The notes below the pieces were generated by a model that worked only from the letters and a program-made list of their open reading frames with translations, was not told the origin of the DNA and searched no databases. Source: Candidatus Sphingomonas excrementigallinarum (GTDB taxonomy: Bacteria > Pseudomonadota > Alphaproteobacteria > Sphingomonadales > Sphingomonadaceae). From it: a stretch of 64,000 nt of DNA. The DNA lies in contig DXIH01000030.1 in assembly GCA_019112965.1 (NCBI GenBank), forward strand, positions 1 through 64,000, given 5' to 3'. Both the position numbers and the translations under genes were made by a program. Position 1 is the first letter of the stretch. Each line of letters opens with the position of its first letter. This document shows, in pieces, positions 56,420 to 64,000 of the stretch.

Positions 56420-58861
56420 ATGTCCTTCACCCTGGCCCTGATCCTGGCCGCCCAGACGGCGGCCACCGCCAATCCGCAAGTCGATGTCACCGCCGAGCCG
56501 AACGCCGGACAGAACCGTCGCGACGAGGGGAGGCTGGGTACCGCGCAGCAGGGCGGGGGCGATGTCGTTGTCACCGCGCGCAGGCGTACCGAGACGATCC
56601 AGAGCGTGCCCATCGCTATGTCGGTGATCGGCGGCACCGCGCTGGCCGAGACCGGCACCTACAATGTCAACCGGCTGACCCAAATCCAGCCGACGCTGCA
56701 ATTCTATTCCACCAACCCGCGCAACTCGGCGGCCAATATCCGCGGGCTGGGCGCGCCGTTTGGCCTCACCAATGACGGGATCGAGCAGGGCGTCGGCATC
56801 TATGTCGACCAGGTCTATTACAGCCGCATCGCCTCGGCGACGTTCGACTTCACCGATACCGAGCGGATCGAGGTGCTGCGCGGGCCGCAGGGCACGCTCT
56901 ATGGCAAGAACACGACGGCGGGCGCGATCAACATCATCACCCGCGCGCCCAGCTTCTCGCCCGAGGCGCGGGTCGAGCTGAGTGCGGGCAATTACGACTT
57001 CTTCCAGGCCAAGGCGTCGGTGTCCGGCCCGCTGGTCGACGACAAGGTGGCGGTGCGGCTGTCGACCTCGATTACGTCGCGGCGTGGTACCATCTACAAT
57101 ACCCGCCAGCAGGAATGGCAGAATGCCCAAGACAATCTGTCGCTGCGCAGCCAGTTTCTATGGCACGCGACGCCCACGTTCGACCTGACCCTGTCCGGTG
57201 ATTATGCGCGACAGAACCCCAATTGCTGCGTCCAATATTATGCGCGGGTGGGGGCGACGCAGCGGCCACTCAACCGGCAATATGCCGCGCTGGCGGCTGC
57301 CCAAGGGTATAATGTGCCCTCGACCAATGCCTTCGACCGGCTGACCGATGTCGATACCGATCTGCGCGCCAGGCAGGAACTGGGCGGGCTGTCGCTGGTG
57401 GCGAACTGGGACGTCGGCGAGGCGACGCTGACCAGCGTGTCGGCCTGGCGCTTCTGGCATTGGGACCCGTCGAACGACCGCGACTTCATCGGCCTGCCGA
57501 TCACCACCGTGTCGGCCAATCCGTCGCAGCAGAGCCAAGTCACGCAGGAATTACGCATTGCGTCGAACGGCAAGCGGACGCTCGATTACGTTCTGGGCGC
57601 GTTCTATTTCTGGCAGTCGATCGACACCCAGGGGCTACAGGTCCAGGGCCCGGCGGCGAGCGCCTTCCTACTCAACCCGACGAGTGCGGGCGGCCGTAAC
57701 CCGGCGACGCTGAACGGCCTGACATCGCGTAACACGATCGGCTTTACCAACACCTCGGCCGCGCTGTTCGGCAAGCTGACCTGGCATGTCGATGATCGCC
57801 TGTCGGTGTCGCCGGGGTTGCGCCTGAATTACGACCGCAAGGACGGCTCCTATGTCTCGGTCGTGACCAACGGGGCGGGCTCGACCACCCTGACCAGCGA
57901 CCAGCGCGGGGTATTGGCGCCGCAGAATTATACGCCGTCCTTCACCAACTGGAACGTGTCGGGCGACCTGACCGTCGCGTATGAATTCAACCCGAACGTC
58001 CATTATTATGCGACCTATGCGCGCAGCTATAAGTCTGGCGGTATCAATCTGTCCGGCCTGCCGCTCGACGCGCAGAACAACCCGATCCTTGCGACGCAGA
58101 CCGTCCGGCCCGAAAAGGTCAACCATTTCGAGCTGGGCCTGAAGACCCAGTTCGCCGACCGCCGCGCTACGGTGAACATCGCGGGCTTCTGGACCGAGAT
58201 CGGCGATTATCAGGCGACGGTGAACAACCTGCAGGTCAATGTCCTGCGCGGCTACCTCGCCAATGCGGGCCGGGTACGGACGCGCGGGATCGAGATCGAC
58301 TCGGCTTTCCGGCCGACCGAGCGCTTCAACGTCTATGCCAACGGAGCCTTTACCGATGCGCGCTACACCCGCTTCACCAACGCGCCATGCCCGCCCGAGC
58401 TGTCCGGCGGGACCGCGCTGCCGGTGGTGAACGGCCAGATCGTCGGGACCCCGGCGGCGGCGGGGACGCCGGGTGCATCGCTGCCCTATTGCAACATCTC
58501 GGGCCAGTGGCTGCCGGGGGTGTCGCGCTGGGCCTTTTCCTACGGCGCGGAGTATGACCTGCCCGCGACCGTGGCGGGGGCCGAGGGACAATTCTATCTG
58601 GGCTATGACGGCAGCTATCGGTCGAAATTCTCGTCCAACCCGTCGCGCTCGGCCTATACCGACATCAATGGGTACAGCCTGTCCAACGTCCGCGCCGGTT
58701 TCAAGGCGCCGGGCAACCTGAACGCCTTTGTCTGGGTGCGGAACCTGTTCGACCATGATTATTACGAGCTGCTCGCGACCCAATCGGGGTCGACCGGGCT
58801 GATCGTTGGCCAGCCGGGCGATCCCCGGACCTATGGCTTCACGATTTCCAAGTCGTTCTGA
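56420..58861 (+). CDS. TonB-dependent outer-membrane receptor
   Basis: An 813-residue receptor. A short signal peptide (SFTLALILAAQTAATA) is followed by a linker and the plug domain, starting with GDVVVTARRRTETIQSVPIA near residues 48-67 and containing VLRGPQGTLYGKNTTAGAIN near 153-172. The beta-barrel ends NLFDHDYYELLATQSGS... and FTISKSF with a terminal Phe needed for insertion. It belongs to the large sphingomonad receptor class linked to complex organic ligands; the substrate is unknown. No energy-coupling or enzyme genes are adjacent. Ribosome site AAAGGGGAG before the ATG. Confidence 0.93.
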   Translation: MSFTLALILAAQTAATANPQVDVTAEPNAGQNRRDEGRLGTAQQGGGDVVVTARRRTETIQSVPIAMSVIGGTALAETGTYNVNRLTQIQPTLQFYSTNPRNSAANIRGLGAPFGLTNDGIEQGVGIYVDQVYYSRIASATFDFTDTERIEVLRGPQGTLYGKNTTAGAINIITRAPSFSPEARVELSAGNYDFFQAKASVSGPLVDDKVAVRLSTSITSRRGTIYNTRQQEWQNAQDNLSLRSQFLWHATPTFDLTLSGDYARQNPNCCVQYYARVGATQRPLNRQYAALAAAQGYNVPSTNAFDRLTDVDTDLRARQELGGLSLVANWDVGEATLTSVSAWRFWHWDPSNDRDFIGLPITTVSANPSQQSQVTQELRIASNGKRTLDYVLGAFYFWQSIDTQGLQVQGPAASAFLLNPTSAGGRNPATLNGLTSRNTIGFTNTSAALFGKLTWHVDDRLSVSPGLRLNYDRKDGSYVSVVTNGAGSTTLTSDQRGVLAPQNYTPSFTNWNVSGDLTVAYEFNPNVHYYATYARSYKSGGINLSGLPLDAQNNPILATQTVRPEKVNHFELGLKTQFADRRATVNIAGFWTEIGDYQATVNNLQVNVLRGYLANAGRVRTRGIEIDSAFRPTERFNVYANGAFTDARYTRFTNAPCPPELSGGTALPVVNGQIVGTPAAAGTPGASLPYCNISGQWLPGVSRWAFSYGAEYDLPATVAGAEGQFYLGYDGSYRSKFSSNPSRSAYTDINGYSLSNVRAGFKAPGNLNAFVWVRNLFDHDYYELLATQSGSTGLIVGQPGDPRTYGFTISKSF

Positions 58862-59405
58862 TCCAATTCCTCGCCAAGCTCGCTTGGGGGGATTGAAGCG
58901 CGAATCACAGGATTCGTCCACCTTCGGTTCATCTTGATCTGGTATAGCGACAGTCCCGTGAACGGGCGCCGGGCCGGCATCTGGAAACGGAGTTTGGAAG
59001 CTCCCCGTTTCTCAGCCGGTTCCGGCGGCTTTTCGAGGGAGCGAAGCGCGAGGCCCAATGACAAACGCCCGGACCGTTTCCGATCCGGGCGCCTGCGTGA
59101 CGATCGCTCGTCAGCCCCCTTTTCCCGCTCCCGCATCAACCTCTTTGGGTGAGCGTTGGAGCAATCCCCGAACCACGGCCGTTGCTGCCTGTGTCTCAGT
59201 AAGAGTGTGTTACGGTACGGCAGGGCCGCTTGTCATCCCTCTTGCGGCATCCTTGCTACGATTGGCGGGCATGTGTGTCGTCGGCGCAACAACGTGGCGA
59301 GTCGTCCGTTGGGGTGCACGAACCGGACGCAGCATTGCCAGCACCGGACGCCGCCCGTACAGCCTTTGGGGCTAGTCAGTTTCTCAACGGATCGATCGGA
59401 CATCA
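58862..59405. other. 544-bp gap between the receptor and lolC/E genes
   Basis: No gene is evident. Visible structures are a CCAAGCTCGCTTGGGG palindrome just past the receptor stop (about 58874-58890), GTCCCGTGAACGGGC near 58953-58967, and a GCCCGGA/TCCGGGC hairpin near 59067-59090. The right part (59150-59400) is probably promoter and leader of lolC/E. No known RNA was recognised. Confidence 0.4.
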
Positions 59406-60656
59406 ATGATCCTGTCACGCTATGAACGGATGATCGCCCGGCGCTATCTGCTGCCGGGCAAGGGAGAGGCGTTCATCTTCCTCGTCGCCTCGATCAGCCT
59501 GGTCGCGGTGATGCTGGGCGTCGCGGCGCTGGTCATCGTCATGAGCGTGATGAACGGCTTCCGGGCCGAGCTGTTCGACAAGATCGTCGGTCTCAACGGC
59601 CATGCGGTGGTGCAGGGGGTGGGCGGGCGCCTGCCCGACTGGCGCGATATCGTTCGCGAGGCCAAGGCGACGCCGGGTGTCACCAGCGCGGTGCCGATGA
59701 TCGAACAGCCGCTGATGTCCAGCTATAACGGCCGGGTCGAGGCGGTGCTGGTACGCGGCATGCGGGTGCAGGACATCCGGGGCAACTCGGCCATTCGCTC
59801 CAAGATCATCATGGGCAATCTGAACAGCATCACGCCGGGTAGCGGCCGCATCGCGATCGGAAGCCGCCTGGCCGAGGCGCTGGGCGCGCAGGTCGGCTCG
59901 GAGATTTCACTCATTAGCCCGCAGGGACAGACCACCCCCTTCGGCACCGTGCCGCGCATCGTCAGCTACAAGGTCGGGGCGATCTTCGAGATCGGGGTGT
60001 ATGATTACGACAAGGCCTATGTCATCATGCCGATCGAGGATGCGCAGACGCTGCTCCTGATGGGCGATACGGTCGGCATGGTCGAGATTCAGACGGTCGA
60101 TGCCGACAGGGTCGGGCAGATCCTGGCCCCGCTCGCCGACAAGCTCGGCGGCCGCGCCGTCATCGCCGACTGGCGCACGATGAACGCCCAGCTTTTCGAG
60201 GCGCTGGCGGTCGAGCGGGTGGCGATGTTCACCGTGCTGTCGATCATCATCCTGGTTGCGGTGTTTAACATCCTGTCCTCGCTCATCATGCTGGTCCGCG
60301 CCAAGACCCGCGACATCGCGATCCTGCGCACCATGGGTGCGACTCGCGGCGGCCTCATGCGCATCTTCATGACGGTCGGCACCACCATCGGCGCGCTGGG
60401 GACGCTGGCCGGTTTGGTGCTGGGCGCGATATTCCTGTTCTATCGCCAGGGGGTGGTGAACTTCGTCCAGTTCGTGACGGGGCAGAATCTGTGGGACCCC
60501 TCGATCCGCTATCTCACCGAGCTGCCGTCCAAGACCGATCCGGTCGAGATCGTCGTGATCGCGTCGATGGCGCTCGTCTTCTCTTTCGTCGCCACGCTCT
60601 ACCCCGCCTGGAAGGCGGCGAGCACGGACCCGGTTCAGGTGCTGCGCTATGAATGA
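59406..60656 (+). CDS. Lipoprotein-releasing ABC permease LolC/LolE
   Basis: Inner-membrane subunit that extracts lipoproteins for LolA. The 416-residue protein has four membrane helices (about 22-46, 270-292, 315-345 and 375-398) around a large periplasmic MacB-like domain. The start [20 protein letters not shown] and [20 protein letters not shown] near 298-317 are typical of the family. Only one permease gene is present, so it probably acts as a homodimer (LolF-like), as in other alphaproteobacteria. lolD follows with an 8-bp overlap. Confidence 0.93.
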   Translation: MILSRYERMIARRYLLPGKGEAFIFLVASISLVAVMLGVAALVIVMSVMNGFRAELFDKIVGLNGHAVVQGVGGRLPDWRDIVREAKATPGVTSAVPMIEQPLMSSYNGRVEAVLVRGMRVQDIRGNSAIRSKIIMGNLNSITPGSGRIAIGSRLAEALGAQVGSEISLISPQGQTTPFGTVPRIVSYKVGAIFEIGVYDYDKAYVIMPIEDAQTLLLMGDTVGMVEIQTVDADRVGQILAPLADKLGGRAVIADWRTMNAQLFEALAVERVAMFTVLSIIILVAVFNILSSLIMLVRAKTRDIAILRTMGATRGGLMRIFMTVGTTIGALGTLAGLVLGAIFLFYRQGVVNFVQFVTGQNLWDPSIRYLTELPSKTDPVEIVVIASMALVFSFVATLYPAWKAASTDPVQVLRYE

Positions 60657-61368
60657 TCCGATCATCCGTATGGGAATTGCCTCCGAGCCCCGCGCCGCCG
60701 AGCCGGTGCTGGCGACCCGCGAATTGTCGCGCAGCTTCACGCAAGGCGGGCAGACGATCGAGGTGCTGCGCGGTGTCGACCTGGCGATCGCGCCGGGTGA
60801 GATCGTGGCGCTCCTCGGGCCGTCCGGTTCGGGCAAATCGACGCTGCTTCAGGCCGTGGGCCTGCTGGAGGGCGGTTTCTCCGGCTCGATCCGTATCGCA
60901 GGCGAGGAGGTGTCGAAGCTCGACTCGCATGGCCGCACCATCGCGCGGCGCGATCATCTGGGCTTCGTCTATCAGTTCCACCACCTGCTGCCCGATTTCA
61001 ACGCGATCGAGAATGTCGTCCTGCCGCAGCTCGTCCAGGGCAAGTTGCCCGCCGATGCCGAGGCGCGCGCCAAGGGATTGCTGACCGCGCTGGGGCTGGG
61101 CCACCGCCTTACCCACCGGCCCAGCCAGCTGTCCGGCGGCGAGCAGCAGCGCGTGGCGGTCGCCCGCGCGCTCGCCAACCAGCCGCCGCTGGTGCTGGCG
61201 GACGAACCGACCGGCAATCTGGACGAGCATACCTCCGAAATCGTGCTGGCCGAGTTCCTGCGGCTGGTGCGCGGCGAGGGCTCGGCAGCACTGGTCGCGA
61301 CGCATAACGAGCGGCTGGCATTGAAGATGGACCGGGTGGTCCGCCTGCACGAGGGGCGCCTGCAATGA
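60649..61368 (+). CDS. lolD: Lipoprotein-releasing ABC ATPase LolD
   Basis: ATPase of the lipoprotein exporter, 239 residues. Walker A is [15 protein letters not shown] near 57, the signature [15 protein letters not shown] near 158 and Walker [15 protein letters not shown] near 182. [19 protein letters not shown] near 103-121 is the LolD-type Q-loop. The ATG at 60649 overlaps the permease stop, and its own stop overlaps the GNAT start by four bases. Confidence 0.95.
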   Translation: MNDPIIRMGIASEPRAAEPVLATRELSRSFTQGGQTIEVLRGVDLAIAPGEIVALLGPSGSGKSTLLQAVGLLEGGFSGSIRIAGEEVSKLDSHGRTIARRDHLGFVYQFHHLLPDFNAIENVVLPQLVQGKLPADAEARAKGLLTALGLGHRLTHRPSQLSGGEQQRVAVARALANQPPLVLADEPTGNLDEHTSEIVLAEFLRLVRGEGSAALVATHNERLALKMDRVVRLHEGRLQ

Positions 61369-61958
61369 GCGTCTGGACCGAGACGCCGACGCTGACCGGG
61401 CGGCATGTGACGCTGCGTCCCTTTGTCGAGGCAGACCTGCCCGCTTTGGTCGAGGTGGCGCGTGAGGGGGATCTCTGGAACATCTTTTATGCCAATGTCT
61501 CGATGATGAAGACACCCGAGCGTTGGCTGGCGGCGGCGTTGAAGGAGCGCGACGCGGGCCGTGCGCTGCTCTTCACGGTTGAGACGCCGGGTGGCGAGGT
61601 GGTCGGCACGACCCGCTATATGAGGATCGCGCCCCAGCATCGGCGGCTGGAGATCGGTGGCACCTTCTACGCCACCCGCGTCCAGCGGACGGGGGTGAAT
61701 ACCGAGGCCAAACGGATGCTGCTCGCCCATGCCTTTGAGGTGATGGAGGCGCAGGCCGTCCAGATCCGCACCGATGCGCTGAACAAGCGCAGCCAGGCAG
61801 CGATCGAGCGGCTGGGCGCGAAAAAGGACGGCGTGCTGCGCGGCCATCAGGTGATGGCTGGCGGGCGTATCCGCGACAGCGTCGTCTATTCGATCATCGA
61901 CCGCGAATGGCCGGGCGTCCGCGCCAATCTGGATTATCTGCTGGGGAAGCACGCATGA
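61365..61958 (+). CDS. GNAT-family N-acetyltransferase (RimJ/RimL type)
   Basis: A 197-residue acetyltransferase. It begins [20 protein letters not shown], as in RimJ/RimL-like proteins, and holds the acetyl-CoA loop region [20 protein letters not shown] near residues 87-106, followed by [20 protein letters not shown] near 126-145. The substrate is unknown: ribosomal protein N termini, amino acids or drugs are all possible. It overlaps lolD and the glutathione peroxidase gene by four bases each, so the run lolC/E-lolD-GNAT-GPx is one operon. Confidence 0.88.
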   Translation: MSVWTETPTLTGRHVTLRPFVEADLPALVEVAREGDLWNIFYANVSMMKTPERWLAAALKERDAGRALLFTVETPGGEVVGTTRYMRIAPQHRRLEIGGTFYATRVQRTGVNTEAKRMLLAHAFEVMEAQAVQIRTDALNKRSQAAIERLGAKKDGVLRGHQVMAGGRIRDSVVYSIIDREWPGVRANLDYLLGKHA

Positions 61959-62434
61959 GTGGTATCGCGGATTTCACCGTCAAGGCGGCGGACGGCTCGC
62001 CGGTCGATATGGGCCGTTATGCGGGACGCGTCCTGTTGATCGTCAACACCGCGTCCAAATGCGGCTTCACCCCGCAATATGAGGGGCTGGAGGCGCTCCA
62101 CCGCCGTTTCGAGGGGCAGGGGCTGACCGTTCTGGGCTTTCCCTGCAACCAGTTCGGCGCGCAGGAGCCGGGCGATGCGGCGGAGATCGCGAACTTCTGC
62201 TCGCTGACATACGACGTCAACTTCCCCGTCATGGCGAAGATCGACGTCAATGGCGATGATGCCGATCCGCTGTTCCAGTGGCTGAAGGCGCAGGCGCCGG
62301 GCGTGCTGGGTACCAAGGCGATCAAGTGGAACTTCACCAAGTTTCTGGTGGATCGCTCGGGGAAAGTGGTCGGACGCTACGCCCCGACGACCAAGCCCGA
62401 GGATCTGGTCCAGGACATTGAGGGTCTACTTTAA
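61955..62434 (+). CDS. Glutathione peroxidase (thiol peroxidase, GPx family)
   Basis: Reduces peroxides with thioredoxin or glutathione. The 159-residue product has the peroxidatic Cys in NTASKCGFTPQYEGLE near residue 36, the Gln-containing GFPCNQFGAQEPG near 64-76 and the Trp/Asn pair in KWNFTKFLVD near 125. Selenocysteine is replaced by Cys, as usual in bacteria. The ATG overlaps the end of the GNAT gene (ATGA). Confidence 0.95.
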   Translation: MSGIADFTVKAADGSPVDMGRYAGRVLLIVNTASKCGFTPQYEGLEALHRRFEGQGLTVLGFPCNQFGAQEPGDAAEIANFCSLTYDVNFPVMAKIDVNGDDADPLFQWLKAQAPGVLGTKAIKWNFTKFLVDRSGKVVGRYAPTTKPEDLVQDIEGLL

Positions 62435-62443
62435 CCCCATTAC

Positions 62444-62535
62444 CCGTTCAGCCTGAGCGAAGTCGAAGGCCGACGGAAAGCTGCTATTCTTGGCGGATGT
62501 TTGGCGTGCGCTTCGACTTCGCTCAGCGCGAACGG
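62444..62535. repeat. Family A repeat pair
   Basis: Left half 62444-62480 (core CAGCCTGAGCGAAGTCGAAG) and inverted right half 62511-62535 form a unit of about 92 bp between the convergent peroxidase and HdeD-like genes. The centre shares a TTCTTGGCGG segment with the pair at 55429-55523. Confidence 0.8.
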
Positions 62536-62603
62536 GCGGGGGTATTTCACACCCCCGCCCGTCGTCCGTTCCTCAGAATGAAGCCTAAGGCCACGCACAG
62601 CCC

Positions 62604-63170
62604 TTACACGGAAAACGCGCTCGCCCCCTTCTTGTGGTCCAGCGCCGACGCGATCGCGGTGATCCCGCCGAACAGGAAGCTCAGCCCCAGGATATAAGCC
62701 GGCAGCGTCATCGCACTCCACGGCAGGGTTGCGAGCACGAACAACGCCAGCAGGATGTTCAGCACGCCCAGCGCGATCATCAGCCCGCGCCGCCGCCGCA
62801 TCCGGGCGCCCAGGCCGATTTCCAGCGCGCCGCGAAGCCCTAGCCACACCGCGACCAGCAGGGTGATCGAGATCGCGCCCGTCGCGGGCTCGAACGCCAT
62901 GATGAGGCCGATGATGAGCGAAACCAAGCCGAAGCCGATTGCATAGCCGCGCCCTTCATGCCCCTTGCCGAATATCCCGGCCGCGATCGACACGATGCCC
63001 GCCGCGATGAAGAAGGCCCCGATCACCAGCGTGACCGCCAGGGTCGCGGGCACCGGAAACAGGAACGCCGCCAGCCCGAGCAGCGCTGACAGGATGCCAT
63101 AGGCCAGGATCCAGCCCCAGCCCGCGCCGGGGCGCAGCGCGGTGGCAAAGGAACGGTCTGTATCGGTCAT
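62604..63170 (-). CDS. HdeD/DUF308 family membrane protein
   Basis: A 188-residue membrane protein with six hydrophobic helices in three hairpins, the DUF308/HdeD layout. GWGWILAYGILSALLGLAAF near residues 17-36 and GIVSIAAGIFGKGHEGRGYA near 58-77 are typical. HdeD protects E. coli from acid at high density; the role here is unproved. A perfect EcfG-type promoter (GGAAC-N16-CGTT, 63211-63235) lies about 40 bp upstream, which supports a general stress function. The ATG at 63170 is used; the frame is open to 63251. Confidence 0.88.
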   Translation of the reverse strand: MTDTDRSFATALRPGAGWGWILAYGILSALLGLAAFLFPVPATLAVTLVIGAFFIAAGIVSIAAGIFGKGHEGRGYAIGFGLVSLIIGLIMAFEPATGAISITLLVAVWLGLRGALEIGLGARMRRRRGLMIALGVLNILLALFVLATLPWSAMTLPAYILGLSFLFGGITAIASALDHKKGASAFSV

Positions 63171-63210
63171 CGTCTGTCGCCCCAATCCATGATAGTCCTT
63201 CTGCCAGCGT

Positions 63211-63235
63211 AACGGCTTGTGTCGGGCGGGGTTCC
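63211..63235 (-). promoter_or_regulatory. EcfG (general stress sigma) promoter
   Basis: On the minus strand GGAAC, 16 bases, CGTT, an exact match to the alphaproteobacterial EcfG consensus, located about 40 bp upstream of the HdeD-like start at 63170. Confidence 0.7.
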
Positions 63236-63274
63236 GTGCTGGTCGAATCACGCGTGGTCGGATAGGGATGGGCC

Positions 63275-64000
63275 ATGCATTCCGGATATGTGCCGCTCCG
63301 TATTTTCTCCTCTTTCACGATGCTGGACGGGGCGATCGACCCAAAGGCGATTGCGGCGCAGGCCAAGGCGAACGCCTTTCCCGCCGCCGGGCTGACCGAC
63401 CGCAATGGGCTCTATGCTGCGATGGCCTTTTCGGACGCTGCGAAAAAGGCGGGGGTGCAGCCGATCATCGGCACGATGCTGGGCGTTGCGCGGCCCGACA
63501 TGCCCGACAATGTCGCGCCGATGGTCGACTGGATCGCGCTCTATGCGCAGGACATGGAGGGGTATGACAATTTATGTGCACTGGTATCGGCGGCGCATCT
63601 GGATCGCCCGATCGAGCTGGCCGCCCATGTCGGCTTCGATACGCTGGCGAGGTTCAGCAAGGGCCTGATCGCGCTGACCGCCGGGGGCGAGGGCGGTATT
63701 GCCCGCCTGTTTGCCGAAGGCCAGCCGGATCGGGCCAGGGCCTATGCTGACCGGCTTCAGACGATCTATGGTGACCGCCTCTATGTCGAATTGGCGCGGC
63801 GCGATGATGCCGTCGAGATGGCGGCCGAGCAGGAGCTGATCGACCTGGCCTATGACCGCGACCTGCCTTTGGTCGCGACCAATCCCTGCTGCTTCACCGA
63901 CAGCGGTTTCCGCGACGCGCACGACGCCATGCTGTGCATCGCCAATTCGACCTATGTCGAAATGGACGACCGCCCCAAAAGCTGTCCCGAGGCGTGGCTG
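63275..64000 (+). CDS. dnaE: DNA polymerase III alpha subunit, 5' part
   Basis: Replicative polymerase; only the first 242 codons are inside the window and the frame runs off its right end. The product opens HSGYVPLRIFSSFTMLDGAI, the N-terminal PHP (polymerase and histidinol phosphatase) domain; GLTDRNGLYAAMAF near residues 41-54 and GVQPIIGTMLGV near 62-73 are typical of DnaE1. AGGGATG before the ATG at 63275 serves as ribosome site. The gene starts about 100 bp from the divergent HdeD-like gene. Confidence 0.93.
   Translation, partial: MHSGYVPLRIFSSFTMLDGAIDPKAIAAQAKANAFPAAGLTDRNGLYAAMAFSDAAKKAGVQPIIGTMLGVARPDMPDNVAPMVDWIALYAQDMEGYDNLCALVSAAHLDRPIELAAHVGFDTLARFSKGLIALTAGGEGGIARLFAEGQPDRARAYADRLQTIYGDRLYVELARRDDAVEMAAEQELIDLAYDRDLPLVATNPCCFTDSGFRDAHDAMLCIANSTYVEMDDRPKSCPEAWL

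Noticed and set aside
56306..58921. Minus-strand open frames opposite the TonB receptor
   Set aside because: They mirror the receptor's coding sequence and show no domain pattern.

Overview
This 64 kb window is ordinary chromosome of a GC-rich alphaproteobacterium, almost certainly Sphingomonas or a close relative in Sphingomonadaceae. The evidence is a complete Entner-Doudoroff gene block (zwf, pgl, edd, glk, eda), a single-cysteine alphaproteobacterial DksA, sdhE divergent from recG, an mreBCD-mrdA-rodA operon, two sites matching the alphaproteobacterial EcfG stress-sigma consensus, a TonB-dependent receptor of the sphingomonad type, and a B3 metallo-beta-lactamase with glutamate in the first zinc-ligand position, as described for Sphingobium indicum SIE-1. 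There are no rRNA genes, CRISPR arrays, prophages or intact transposases.

Layout. 0-8.4 kb: sdhE, recG, a small YdcZ-type transporter, tyrS, a secreted basic protein, and the serS-surE-NlpD-like cell-division block. 8.4-13.7 kb: small regulatory or envelope genes (host attachment protein, a Gly/Ser-rich protein with a PEP-CTERM-like tail, DksA, PilZ, two DUF465 proteins, DUF1465) and a nitronate monooxygenase. 13.8-18.5 kb: two exported peptidases (M1 and S10). 18.6-27.8 kb: an AT-rich orphan gene beside tRNA-Lys(CTT), an aldehyde dehydrogenase, the sulfate ABC transporter operon sbp-cysT-cysW-cysA, a phospholipase D-like protein, small DUF genes, and a second identical tRNA-Lys(CTT). 27.8-35.4 kb: the rod-shape operon mreB-mreC-mreD-mrdA-rodA, divergent from mutL. 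36-43.7 kb: rpsF-rpsR-rplI, then the fatty-acid cluster fabD-fabG-acpP-fabF and mltG. 43.7-45.6 kb: a B3-E type metallo-beta-lactamase divergent from an AmpR-like LysR regulator. 45.7-53 kb: a minus-strand cluster MarR, SH3 protein, argC, zwf, pgl, edd, glk, eda, which channels glucose to pyruvate and glyceraldehyde-3-phosphate. 53.2-64 kb: secG, pyrG, a small heat-shock protein, a TonB receptor, the lipoprotein exporter pair lolC/E-lolD, a GNAT, a glutathione peroxidase, an HdeD-like membrane protein, and the start of dnaE.

The most unusual structure is between fabD and fabG. A GxxExxY-family gene with a PD-(D/E)XK-like core is bounded by imperfect inverted repeats of about 32 bp built from an 8-bp periodic CGCGAAGN motif. 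The left repeat supplies a Shine-Dalgarno-like GAGG and ends at the start codon; the right repeat encodes the C terminus. It looks like a small mobile cassette inside an essential operon. Other points worth attention are the bla-B3E/ampR pair with a perfect T-N11-A palindrome in its intergenic region, several families of large palindromic repeats at convergent gene ends, two EcfG-like promoters, and a perfect operator-like palindrome in front of the nitronate monooxygenase gene.
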